Part shown: positions 46,112 to 58,200 of the stretch, piece by piece
Layout: the number at the start of each line of letters is the position of its first letter
Numbering within the stretch: position 1 is the stretch's first letter
Origin: Lunularia cruciata
Lineage: Eukaryota > Streptophyta > Marchantiopsida > Lunulariales > Lunulariaceae
Direction of reading: 5' to 3'
NCBI GenBank assembly: GCA_948567375.1
Contig: OX419760.1
Location: forward strand, 47,244,001-47,308,000
DNA length: 64,000 nt
Notes under the pieces: model-generated
Seen by the model: the letters and a program-made list of their open reading frames with translations, nothing else
What the model was told of the DNA's origin: nothing
The model's database searches: none
Position numbers and translations under genes: made by a program

Positions 46112-46535
46112 GATATCAAAATAATGGGGGTGTTAATTTTGATTTGATTTATATCAATCTAGAAATTGGTTGGTATTGAATTATATATTCAATACCAACC
46201 AATTTCTTTCAAAATCTATTTGTTTTTAATCTAGAGAGAGCACCATGTTCGTGGTTACATATCTTGAGATTGAACTTCTTAAGTACTTCTGTTGAATAGA
46301 TAAAAAAAAGAAACACAGTCTAATTTCAAATTTCAGATATCAAAATAATAGGAATGTTAATTTTGATTTGACTTATATCAATTTTGAAAATTAGTTCGTA
46401 TTGAATTTTTTTTTTTCGCAGAATCTTCTTCTCTGGAGAGAGCACCATGTTCCTGATCACATATCTTTAGAACTGGACTTCTAAAGTATGAGTGTTGAAG
46501 AAATTTGAAGAGAAGCACAGCTAATTTCATTGACT
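46112..46535 (+). repeat. diverged tandem duplication of about 210 bases
   Basis: Units about 46112-46335 and 46336-46535 share AGATATCAAAATAAT, TTAATTTTGATTTGA, TATATCAAT, GAGAGAGCACCATGTTC, a CACATATCTT-like block and GGACTTCT-like blocks. Unit 1 additionally carries the hairpin arm at 46187-46207. Confidence 0.75.
46161..46207. repeat. perfect 21-bp inverted repeat, 5-nt loop
   Basis: Arms 46161-46181 and 46187-46207 are exact complements around TATAT. The paralogous unit 2 (near 46380-46410) has a decayed left arm and no right arm. Confidence 0.85.
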
Positions 46536-47200
46536 AGGCTTTAATGATCATAGCTGGAAAAATCTATTATCTCCTAAATAACTTTGGGCCCCATCTTTTC
46601 ACGTGAAGTATCTTCTGGTCCCAACGGCCTCTTGGTCTTTTGTCTCTCCGGATACATCTATTTTCTTATGGGTGTGCTCGCTCTTGATCTGGTTTACATG
46701 GCTGTAGAGAGAGCTTTTCCCTTAGGTTATAAGTACTTTGAATAATGAAATAAATTCTTTTTCTCTAGAGAAGTGACACCTACTAAAATTTGGATAATGT
46801 ACTTAAAAGAACTATGTTCGTTTAGTGTACGACTTGCTGTGACAGTAGGCTTATAAAATTTGCTCAATGTCCTCCAGATCTCTGGGGGTCCTCAATTATT
46901 CTGTCCAATGATATCAGTATTTCCAACTCTGGAAGTTTGATTTTGAAGTTTGCTGAAGGGAGTCGTTAGATTTGTTTTGGCCTCCTTTCGTGATGGTTTA
47001 ATAGATCTTGACCTTGACAACGGACATTGAAGGTCAACTTGGGATGAAATGCAATCATGTCCGCACTTAATTGCAACATTCGAAAGTGTTACAATCCTCA
47101 GAAGTCCAAACGAAGCCCCCACCACCTCATTTAGAAGTATTGTAAGGATAACCAATGTCAAAAGGTCTGGTTTGTGAGGGAGAAGTGACGTGAGGTAAGG

Positions 47201-48233
47201 TGAGGTGAGGTGGGGTAAGTAAACTCATCGACTTTTGTACTCTGCCTAAGATCACATGTAGACTGTGGTTGGCTTCTGGGAGCAGTGAATATGACCCGTT
47301 AGAATGAGAAACATTCAGATATAGAGAAACTAATCCACCTTTTCAGCATAAGAAAGAAGGCAAAGCCACTACCATTTCAAGAACTACGGGATCAATGGTG
47401 AATTTGCGGAGCACACCACACAGACATTTCTTTACGTTTCTGTATTTGCGACATCTAACTGTGCCTATGAAAATAATGGTTGCAACAATTTGGAACAAAT
47501 CCGAATAAGAAATCTGCTTTCAGGAGTTCTGTTATATACAGCAAGTGAGCGCCGTTGTAGAATCATGTATAAGTATTCCAACCATTGTTAGGAAGTACCA
47601 AACAAAATAAGGCTCCGGAGATTCCTTCAGCCCTGCACTCAGTGACTGTACTGGTAAATCCCAGGGTGATTCCTGTTAAATTCTACTCTCTACAGTTCCT
47701 TAAGTTTGCATAAGTTGAAGAATACCTCATCTATAGCTTGTGGAAAGAAGCCAGATGCAAATCCTTGGAACAAAACACATGCTTTGCTTAGCGAAGAATG
47801 CATCCATCGGTACCTATTGAAATATTCAAGCAGGTGATTTGGAGATAAATAGAGATGTGCGATGATGGGTTGCTTGGGACATGTCGTTTCTACTCTTTCT
47901 ATCAAAGTAAGCAGAGGCAAATTCTGAGAACCTCTGTGGGATATAGAAGAGTTGCTGAAGCTTTGAAGACACGGACGATGATGGTGGTAGCTGAGCAGGC
48001 TGAGAACAGTGTCATGCTTACTGAGGATAGTCAAATTGGAGACACTAAAAACTGAGTGAAGCCGAGCTCCATCTGGGGCTTTATTAGTTTCTCCACCGAT
48101 CAGCGGTTTAAAAAAGAGAGAAAGAAGATTGTCAATAGATCATCTACACCAATCCAGTAAGCTAGGAACATTTTTTCTCCCTTTCAGGTAAAGATATGTC
48201 GCTATGAAACAATCTCTGCAATAACGCTGTGCT
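47201..48233. other. intergenic region downstream of the EF-hand gene
   Basis: No gene supported. Short open frames (47690-48034 minus, 47855-48055 plus) lack motifs. Part of it should be the 3' UTR of the EF-hand gene. Confidence 0.4.
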
Positions 48234-49239
48234 TTACTCGAGCTGCTTAGAATTCCCTAAGAAAGCAACAGCCGTGGTGATAAGAGTGGCATAAACGAAG
48301 TTGGGAACGCGTTTTACCACTGGACCGACTGTGGGGATCTGTTCTGTGGCTCGTTTGGCCACCATAGCCAAGACTGGTGCGCCTATGGAAAAGATGAGGA
48401 TATTTCTACTGATACCAACGTATAGGTCAGAGGTAAATTGTTCAAGGAAAGCCGCAAACTCAACCCTATCCAGTACTCCGTTTTCATTTGTGTCAAATGT
48501 CTGCAATATCATACTTTGTTAGTCATTGCAAGCTACCAAGACGCGACCAAGATGTCACCAAAAAGCAGTGTTACAATGTCCAATTTAGCTACCAAACAAA
48601 TAGAAGAGAACAAATTTCATGTAAAAGTGGAGGTGGAAACTGTAGTTAATCAGCTCTCTATATAACTTCCTATAATAGCTACCGAGGCGTTCAAGAGGAA
48701 AAAGAATCGCTCATTCGGGGTGTTTCTGAGAGACAACGATGCAATCTGCCGAGAAATAGAGCAAGGCTTGTTTCTTCGTGCAACGTTCCTTAGATTAGAT
48801 TCAGATCTATTTGCGATGCTCAAAAACAGAAGATTCGGTCTGAATTGAACAGGTCATAGACAGCTAGACATTGCGTAAACACCAGAAGTAGGATTTACCT
48901 TCAAAGTTTCTTGCACCTCTTCCCTGGTTGGTGGATCATGATGTGGTCCGGGTATCTTCTTGTTAATGTCACTGACATATGTATGCCATCGCAAAGAGCC
49001 AATTTAGTAGACAAGACTTTAAGTAGACCGCAAGATGATGTCTCTCACACTAAACACTTTGTTGAACGGAGAATGGTTTACTTTGAAACAGAAATAGAGA
49101 ATTTGCACTGACTTGTACACAAGAAGAATTGCAGTATAGAGCTCGTGAAAGTTGAGTGTATCCGTTCCACTGTGGGCAGCGAAATGGTCGAAGACTTTGT
49201 CAATGATCATCCGGACATGTCCGTGTTTCTGTTCCTTTG
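48234..49239 (-). CDS. small EF-hand calcium-binding protein, three exons seen
   Basis: Exons read on the minus strand with GT-AG borders: 49239-49113, 48971-48899, 48500-48234 (TAA). Joined phases are consistent and give LVYNDINKKIPGPHHDPP across the first junction. The last exon starts with a canonical EF loop DTNENGVLDRVE (D1, N3, N5, G6, E12). An earlier loop (AHSGTDTLNFHE) is degenerate and probably does not bind calcium. After the loops come two hydrophobic segments (NILIFSIGAPVLAMVA; NFVYATLITTAVAFLG), suggesting membrane association. The arrangement matches a plant family of small EF-hand proteins with hydrophobic C-termini; function is unknown to me. The 5' end is unresolved: upstream of 49239 the same frame continues as MKQASNILEAES but meets a TGA at 49259-49261. 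Either a very short intron or a separate first exon must supply the start. Confidence 0.75.
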
Positions 49240-49265
49240 CTGCACACTCCACACAGCGTCACGAT

Positions 49266-52200
49266 TCAGCTTCAAGAATGTTACTAGCCTGCTTCATTCC
49301 AAATTCACCTGCTGCTTTGGAAGCAACGAAGAAAGTTTACTACCGGGAATACTCTGCGGACATCGATGTAGTTCCTACAAACATATTACACCCTAGTTCT
49401 CAATGCTGCCTTTCCATACTTGCTGTCATGTCTAATCCCTGCACGACCAACTTCTAGTCCCTGTCCATTCTAAAAACAACTTCATTTATTTATTCGAATG
49501 GCGAGTAATCTACGGGCGAAGTACTGCTCTCCTCTGAGGAGAAAGAGAGCTTCGAAACTATTTATCTCCTCAATCGGGTTTATATGCATAAAGCTTATGT
49601 ATTAGATCTTTGCACCACAGCAATGCCTGGAGACCTGGTTAAAATTCCTCGTCAATAACCCTAAACTATACCATAGAAGACGGAGATAGAAAATTTTATC
49701 GAACATTACTCTTACACTCAATCGCCCAACTGTCAGGACTATCTTGTGCCATGTTTGCTTGATGAACCCACTGACAGTCAAGCTTTTGTTTGGTGGTCTG
49801 GGGAGTCCGGACGAACCAGGCACAATGAACTGTAGATTGTCTCTCAATGAGGACTTGGCCTTGCTAGGAAAGCTTTTGCAACTTTGTCATTTAGAGGAGT
49901 GGGCTCTGACGTTCAAAATAAGGGGCTACCGTTTTTATTTGAAGAAAATCTACTGTATTTCGTGACAGGACTTGTTAACTTCAGCTAGTTTTCGTACAGT
50001 GGATAAATTGTATGGTAGTTGCCCTATACTGTCACAGAAACATACACTTCTTGGCAGTGGATGGAAACCTCACAGCTAGGGTGTCAACAGACATCGAAGA
50101 CTCGGTCAAATTCCCAAGTCAGGCTGTTTACTTCTAAAGGCCTCCTCACTTATTCACACAATTCCTTTCAACTCCTTATGTCTGTACAAAATCCAGCTCG
50201 TGAGAATTTAATTGGCTGAAGCGAGGCAGCTTCTTTGAAACTACAGAAAGGAAATCCAAGAGACAGCCTCTAGTTCAAAAGTATGAACGTGGTGTGGATG
50301 AATGCATCTTCGATGTTATCTTTTGAGATCCGTTAGAAGGATGAAGAGGACATATCGAAGATGTCATTTTCATCCTTGTATTCCCCGGGGAATGGAGAGT
50401 ATGTCACTGTGATTCATGCCCGGGGTACCCAAAGGATTTCAGGTGGGTAAAGCTTCAAAAAGAATTGTAGGGTCGAAGAAATCAGCAGCAGCTGATTTCT
50501 TGGGTTCAGGTTCTTGGGCTGAGAAATCTTATCCGTCGCCTCGTAGTGCCTAAAATTGCTATTGAAAACTGCGTACAAATGGTTAGAGGCCATTCCATGC
50601 CTCAATTGCAAGTTTTCTAGATCCAGATAAAGCAGAACGGCAATCGCACCCACATAATTCTGCCTAATTCCTTAAGTTTGGTGATATGCAGTCTATCGGA
50701 GACTTAGGATTTTGGTTAGTATACTTTGACAAGGAGAATCCATCAAGCTCACTTGATTGGGAAAACTGTAGTGCACACGAAGCCGTGAATATTTCATCGA
50801 GAAATCGACTGATCATCTGCATCTACATCTGGTTCTAAACGAACTCCCATCTTAATTGCGGCGAATTGCCACTGAAAGAACAAAATTCGTAGATTTGGTG
50901 ATATGCCCATTACCCAATTTCCTCCATCCCTGCTAAATTCCGGCAATGGAAACGACCGCCGACACGTGAAAACTATCATCGCTTACATGATGGAAAACGG
51001 AAAGTAAAATCGTCGACACCCAGGTTGGGATACTACACCCCAGAAAACAGCAACGCTAATTTGTCTGCGTCCCTGTCACTTCTTCAAAAAGGGCAGAAAG
51101 TTACAGCATCTGAAAGAACACTCGCACTCGAATTCCTAACAGAAGTTTGAATGGATTGAATCTTACATTGAAAGTGACCCATGGCTGCTCCCCACAGTTC
51201 TTCCCTCTGTCACCACTTCCCTTTCCACAGAGCTACTGCTGCTATGCTGCAGCAGGGGGTAGTGGTGGTGATAGTAGCTTCCGCGCACTACTCCTCTGGT
51301 AATAGGTGTTGTTGTTTCATCAGCAGCAGAGAAACACAAGTCACTGATCCAACCTCCTCCTCATTCTGTAAGCTGCCGGCTCTTCCACTGCCTCGATCTC
51401 ATAGGAGATTCTCCCGAATCTCAGCACCTAATATCTTATTCACATTTTTAGTACTCGTTTTATGACTTTCTCTCGACAGGCTAGAGTGGGAAGGTGAGAA
51501 CCTGAGGTACAATTTCGTCTTCACTGCATTGTGGGCCATCCAGCGTTGTGGGTTTTGTCCACTTCACCATTGGACCAAGGATCCTCATGATCTCTTCCAT
51601 CGCACACCACCGTATAATAATTCATGATATCTTATTGTTGACTTTACTGTGTCTATAGATCATTTGCTTTCCCCCCATATCTTGGCAGAACTCCACCTTT
51701 CCGCCATTTCTCTTCCAATGATCCACTCCTCTGCTTGACTTTTCTGCCCAGCAATTAAGGTACAGTCCTCTCCCTCGTTAAGTGCTAGTTGGATTAGCGC
51801 AGCTCTTGCTAAGTGCAATTAGTTTACTTGGAAAAAATTACACGATAATGAGTTTTAGTTGTAAAAGGATAATAATACACTAGTACATGCAATAAGTGCC
51901 ACTCTTCGTAAGTGCAATGGATCTTCTTATAGGCATGATTTTTGTCTATGTACTTTCCGAAATGCGGTTATTTATAATAATACTCATTATATTTCCAAAT
52001 TAAATCTGAATAATTGAAATTAAATTCCATTCTCTCGATAAGTGTAAACTTACCTTAAAGTAGTACTTGTCCAAACCTAAACTTAGGATATCCCAACTCT
52101 AACTCTCAACAACTGCAAAGTTTTTAGATTCTTGCAACTTATGAAATATTTGGATAACTGCAAAACCTCCATAGGTGCAAACTCGAGGCCGGATCGGAGG

Positions 52201-53660
52201 TGGATTGCACTTACCGGGAGTGTGATTGTACTCTAGTTCAGGGCTCTTGGAATCCCTTACTTCTGCTACTTCCTTGGAAGCATCGTGGAAGCATGAGAAT
52301 GGAGACTGTCACTATGGCTGGCTGGCTGGCTGGCTAGACGAGATGATCTTAAAGGAGGATCTTTCATTGATTGTTCGCTAGTAGAGGATGAAATATGTTT
52401 CTTACTCTTGATGAAGTGATTTAACAATGGGAAGAAATGGTAGTGATTGCATTAGAGTTTAGAGTTGAACTTAGGCGACATGTTTCTATTTCTGTCACTC
52501 ACTTTACGACGAATTTGACTTATTCACTAATTTCTCAATGTCCACACCCTAGCGAATTGAGTACATACGCGTTCTCGGCATCATAACGGTTCCATAATCG
52601 GATGTGTTGTACGTTCCTCTTGAAATTTAGTTAGGTGTTGCGCCTACATCATTGTTAGCTAGTTTATTAACGAATAGAACGAAGAGTTGGAAGCATGCAC
52701 TATTTGGTTTCCATGTGGAAATGAGCAGATAAACTGGTTGTCAAGTATACCAAAAGGTTCTCATGTTTTGCTTGGAGAAGTATGTCGGTTTAGTCAACAT
52801 TCAATGCAGTATTGGTAATTGATTGATTGGGCCAAATTGAGCTGCTTGAGATCGTGCTCAAACGGACACAGATAGCAATTGCATCCTGCTGGTATTCATG
52901 GAGGTCAACCACATGGTAACTGCTCGTGTTATTAGACATGACCAGTGTGCAACTGGCGGCATATGCTGCCACTGTTTTCGCTGCTTGATGCAGATAGTTG
53001 AAGTACGTTAGCCAGTGCCTGCAGCATCTAGAGGTTTAGCAAAGGGTTGAGGAGAGCACTGTTCATCGCGTAGAAGGTCCTTCTGTACAGCTTGAAACAA
53101 GAGAGACAGAGTGGAAATGTCACCAGATCGGACCTCACCATTTCTTTGTTGCTTATCAACGATTTTGTCTTGTTCATCTCTCTTTGTCTAAGGCAACATG
53201 GGAACTGCATGAGATGTAGTCTCCATTCAATCAAAGTTGATAAAATCATCATGTTTGCGTGACTGTGAAGGTTGTCCGGCGTTTGCAGAAGAGAGGAGTG
53301 CTCACTGGCCAGTGTCGATCATGGTTCATGCGTGCCATTCGTGACGTATTCAACCATTCACTTGCTCTGGACAAGAAGTTCCTCGACAAAAGACAACGAG
53401 GTGCTGAGTGCCACAATCCCAAACAGACGTTAGGGGTCGCTCGAGTGGTTCTCCACTGTGCGCATTAGACAGTGGAAACTCCCCTGAACTGCAAATTTGG
53501 GTAGTTCTCTGCTTATTTAGCTACAGGCACAATTTCCTCGCACAGAGGAAACACCACATCCAAAGTATAACCTCCACTTCGACTTCTTTTACTAATCTTC
53601 TAAAGCTAAGAAGGCCCAAAGGGCAACAGTGCTGATGGTTCCTTGGTTGCAAGCCTGATC
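49266..53660. other. intergenic region, no gene supported
   Basis: Scattered short frames only. 51181-51465 (plus) begins MAAPHSSSLCHHFPFHRATA, Ser/Arg-rich like a transit peptide, but no downstream exon with matching phase is evident. A GGCT tetranucleotide run lies near 52316-52335. The first exon of the EF-hand gene may lie in the right-hand side of its flank (49300-51000), but I could not identify it. Confidence 0.35.
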
Positions 53661-53664
53661 AAAG

Positions 53665-54125
53665 GGCCTCTGCTCCCCAGAATGATCTTCTCATTTCCTC
53701 TTAAAAACTACAGCAACCTCATCATGAATGAACTCAGGATGTACAGGAGTTCCCACCCAGTCCATGGTCCAACTCATGTTTCCTGAAAAGGAACGGCCAA
53801 ATTCGGATCAAGCCTTCAAGTATTTTCGTACATCTTCCTCTGTTTGTGAGAGAACTTAAACACGTTTGCTTAATTTCATGGTCCACTCAGAGGGTTCTTT
53901 CCGCATGATCGGCGGCCAAATGGCCTCCTCTGCTCCACGGCTGATCTACTTATTTATCTCTTAGAAACTATGCAACCTCATCATGAATGAACTCTGAATG
54001 TACAGGAGTTCCCACCAGTTCATGGTCCCCGGAATAGAATGGCCAAATCCGGATCAAGCCTGCGAGCAGTTTCGTTCATCTTCCTCTGTCTACGAGGGAA
54101 CTTCAACACGTTTGATTTCGTATCC
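53665..54125. repeat. tandem duplication of an exon-bearing block, about 260 bases
   Basis: 53660-53890 and 53925-54125 share CCTCTGCTCC, AACCTCATCATGAATGAACT, TGTACAGGAGTTCCCACC, TTCATGGTCC-type, CGGATCAAGCCT and TTCGT.CATCTTCCTCTGT blocks in the same order. The right copy has lost the open frame of the left one. Confidence 0.8.
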
Positions 54126-54640
54126 CACTCAGATTAACGAAGTGTAAATGAAAGTACCATAGTTACCTGCACTTGCGGAGAATCGAGGAGCACTTACTGA
54201 ACCACTGTCGTGCTTACCTCAACCATGCAGAACATTGCCCAACGGTCTGTGCCACACACTTTCCTGTTGTGGGCCCTCACGTTGACTTCTAATAAAAAGC
54301 ACTCACCTTCCGCATTCTTAGACCCAAACATGGTCATGATTCGCACTCCATCTTACGGCAATGGACGTAGGTGAAGGGTGATGGCATAATATAAAACTTA
54401 GAGCTTCTTCCAACCAAACAGAACTGAAGATAGCGTTTGGCTTCCGGCACACTTCTGAGTTGGATCAATTGTGACCCTCAATGATGCGGGCTTCCGCCCT
54501 TTACTTTCTCCATCTCCATTTCCACTGAAGTTAGAATTCTTGTTTGTGGGAGTGCTTGTTTGAAGCGGCACTGCCCGTAATTGCTCGTTCCAGACAAGCA
54601 CTCTCTCGCACAAGAACTCCATCTCTAATGCTCTGGTTCC
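53670..54640 (-). pseudogene. exon-like fragments of an unrecognised minus-strand gene
   Basis: Three pieces look protein-coding on the minus strand. 54622-54398 reads MEFLCERVLVWNEQLRAVPL and ends SSVLFGWKKL plus stop. About 54335-54219 reads MTMFGSKNAEGECFLLEV and VCGTDRWAMFCMVE, followed by a good donor GTAAGC. 53783-53692 follows an acceptor CCTTTTCAG and reads NMSWTMDWVGTPVHPEFIHD to VVFKRK plus stop. The frames do not join simply, and a decayed second copy of the terminal piece lies at about 53960-54040. It may be a diverged real gene with unseen exons or a pseudogene; I do not recognise the family. Confidence 0.35.
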
Positions 54641-55272
54641 GCATCTTACTAAGACATTCGCCGCATCAGTGCAACTGGAGTGCTTTTCAATCCCAGCTCA
54701 TACAAAGGGGCCAGATGAGAGTGCTACATGGCCGAGACGAAGACAGGTGTAGGCGTGGGACCTTCCTGACTTCCGAGAAGCTTTGACATCGACATTGCAA
54801 CTCCCCAGATATTATTGCAACTGAAGAAGCTATGAAGGTGATGTTTGCATTTTATTAGTTTGTGAGTCTTCTACAAGGCATGCAGGATATCCAAACTCCT
54901 TTTCAACTCCTGTTGTTTAGAGATCTGAACTCCAAAGTACGTGACTTGCTTCTGAATGCCACGGTCGTTCAGAATATAAATGTGTAACCTATTCACAAGG
55001 ACCTGGTAATGGAAATATTATAGCGGAGATGGGCTGGGTCATGTCGTTACACCTAGACCCTGCTTTCCCTTAGGGGGGAAGGTCTGCAAAACGAGCATGT
55101 CTACAGATGATCTGTCTGGTTAATACACAAGTGAGATGCGCCATGTGATCCCAGCTTCTCCTGTCCCTTCTTGCAATTGCTTGCAACTCTCGCGCGGTCT
55201 TGTGGTGGCGAAAATTTGGAACTCTGATCAGGGCAATGCAGCTGATAGTCGATGCCTTTCGGTCCCGGGGGC
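54641..55272. other. spacer and 3' flank of the OPT gene
   Basis: No gene recognised. It includes the expected 3' UTR of the minus-strand OPT gene just left of 55273. Confidence 0.4.
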
Positions 55273-58200
55273 TCAGGAAACTACTGGACATCCGTCGACA
55301 ACAATTCCAGGGGCGGTGGGGCAGGTAGCAAGAGGGCAGTTATCCAGGTTAGTGCCCCACCAGTTAATGTTTTTCTCTTCTAGTTGCAAGCAGAAATAAA
55401 GGAGTACTCCCATGAATGCCAACCCGGCATCTAGAGCCGCCGACATCACGTAGTTATATCTTTGCCACCATCCTTTTCTGTACTTGAAAATCAGGTGGTT
55501 GAAAATGAAACCGACAGCAAACCAGGACGTGAAGTTCAGAGCTGAAGCTGGGGGCATGCCTCCAGTAGCACCTACCAAGATAGGCATGTTGATGTAGCGG
55601 ATCCACATTTTGTCAGGCCATCTTCTAGTGGCAAGCCACACCGGAATGGGAGCGAGGGCTCCAAAGACAAAAAACCAGTTGACTTGCTCGTAAAGACCTA
55701 ACGATCCGAAAATCCGCTTAGGTCCAATGAGACCCCAGATGACAGATGCATCGAAGAAGACTCGATCTCCCGGGCAAGTCCAGGGACTATTTGGGGGTAG
55801 CAAATCGGGCTGGCAAATGTTTTCGATTGAAGTCAACAGCCACCATGCAGTCGTCAGATTTACCACAGCAGCTACAACCGTGCCGCACAACTGTGCGCCG
55901 AAGACGAGAGAGATACTCACAAGTTAGTCATCAAGACAGGAGTTTCCTATAAAAGAAACAACTTGATATGCAGGGAATAATCCTATTAGTTCAAGTATAA
56001 TCTCTTCGAGCATTAACTTGGATTCCTGATAATTGCATTTGGAGCATTGAGCAGATATAGGTCGCAGGATCTGTTCATTTCAGCACCTGGACAATAAACA
56101 TGGAGCGAGGAGGTATTTTCATGTAGTGTCCCAATTTGAAGTCGGCCAGAAAGCTAACGGCCTGGGACATACTGATGTAGCCGTAGGTCTTGAAGCACAC
56201 GTTTGCAACAGGCTTGCCAGGATAAACATAACCGATTATGTATTCAGTAATGATATTAAGACCAGGGACCTGCCAATCATGTGAGCAGAAGAGCTCTGGT
56301 CAGTGTAAAGGTATGAATGTGGAGTACAACCGAAGATAGAGAGCAACACATCTGAACTCAGAGCCTTCACGTGTGCTGCTGCTGTCATATAATTGTAAAT
56401 TCAAGCGGCTGACAAGACAAGACTTCGGGCTTATGAATGACTAGAAATATATGAACCACGATTTTCAATTGCCACTTTACATAGGACGAGACTGCGAGAC
56501 TACCTGATTTGTAGTGGCCGCAATAATCCCAATTGGAAGTGTAAAAGCCATGGCAAGAGCGCAGGCAAATATCACACCCCACCATGGTAACTGAAGTTGG
56601 TCATTGTAGAATTCGCAAGCTGCGATGGATAGGAAAATGAAGAGAATCAGCAGCCCATGGAACCACCACTGTGGCACCTCTGGGTACGCTCTCATTAAAC
56701 GGGTGTGGACGTCCTCCTGATCTCGCCTCAGAGCAGCCCGCATCTGGTTCCATATGTCTCTGTCATTCCCAAAGTTGATCAGAAAACCATACTGACAGGG
56801 AGCGAGATAATAAGAAAGAAAACGACTCCTTTGAGTATGCAGAAATCAGACAATATCAGTACTATGCGCTTCACTTAATCACTTACTTTCCGTGAAATAA
56901 AATAACATGGCTGATTGTGGCCGAAAGCGCTGCGAAGCCTACACCATAAGTGAATACGAAGAAGGTGCTGATATGTAATTTGCTGTAGTTGTTGTAAGCC
57001 TCTACGTCCAAAGAGAAGCCGCTGTCGATTACTCGATCAATGTCATATCGCTGCCCTACTCCATCAAACAGATGACTGGAGAATATGGGGAAGGTTTTGG
57101 CGTTGTAAACGTCGAGATAGTAACAAATTGGGGTGATAACGTACGTTACAATGCAGAACCCGGCGAAAATATTCGCTATGGCGAAGAATGGAGTGGCCAG
57201 TGGACTAAAGAGATATGACGCAACTGTGGACCAGTCCAAAGCGAAGGCTCCCAAACCTAGGCCGCGCAAACCAGAGCCTAACTGATGCGCGCGGACCGAC
57301 TTGGGCCAGGCCCAGCATACCCAGGAGAGGGAAGAGAGCATAGGAAACAAGTAACCTGGCATAACATACCAACAAAAGCTGCAGCCCAGGATTATCATGA
57401 AGAACTGACTTCGCGTTAGTCCACCCTTTGGTCGCCTATCTTGTTCATGAAGTGTCCTTCACATGGCATAACAGAGCATTCATACAATTTTGGTTAGAAC
57501 AAAGAGTGACCAAATCCTCTTCTTCCGTCACGATTCGTTCAGGAGATCATCTCTGCTCAAGCTCTGAATAGCAAATATCATCGGAGATTCAATGAGTGGC
57601 TATACAGATTCAGCACCTATTCCATGCGGTTGAGATCAATCTACAACATCATTTAAGGTGGCCTTCTTCAAAGTTGAAGCTCATGCTGAATTTTTCCATC
57701 AGGTTGCAAGAACTTAGTTGTGTAAATTTCACAGTTCCCATCATACAAAGCTATATTGTCCGGGTAGACATTTGCATGTGAAGGCAAAGTACCTAAATAG
57801 AGAAACTTGCACCAAGTTGGAAGGCCACCACATATATGCTGGCTTCACCAGGAAGTTTCGGAATATTCCAGCCCATCCATATCCGATCATCTGCCGTTGC
57901 CAGTCAATGAAAATTCTCATTAATAAATGTCTCTAGGGTGCTTCATTTCACAAGTAGATCGGGAGGTACAGTAGATTTACACTTTAAGGTCTGCAGCAGA
58001 CTGCCACTCCGAAGTTTTGGGGAATCAGGTTACATAGAGAATGGGACGCTTCTGTAGGCACAAAAGAACGAAATCCTCGAAATATACTGTTGGGTTTTGA
58101 TTTCAAGCACTAATTTAGGACCATTGAACTTCCACGGCCATCTTCCAGTGGCCTTCCCGTCGCTTCCCGCTAGTGAGCGAAGGCTCGGTCATCACGTTAA

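Larger units (their letters stand above)
44888..47200. other. AT-rich intergenic region
   Basis: No gene recognised. It holds a 21-base poly-A (45255-45275), a TA microsatellite (45312-45376) and a duplicated hairpin-containing block (46112-46535). Confidence 0.5.
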
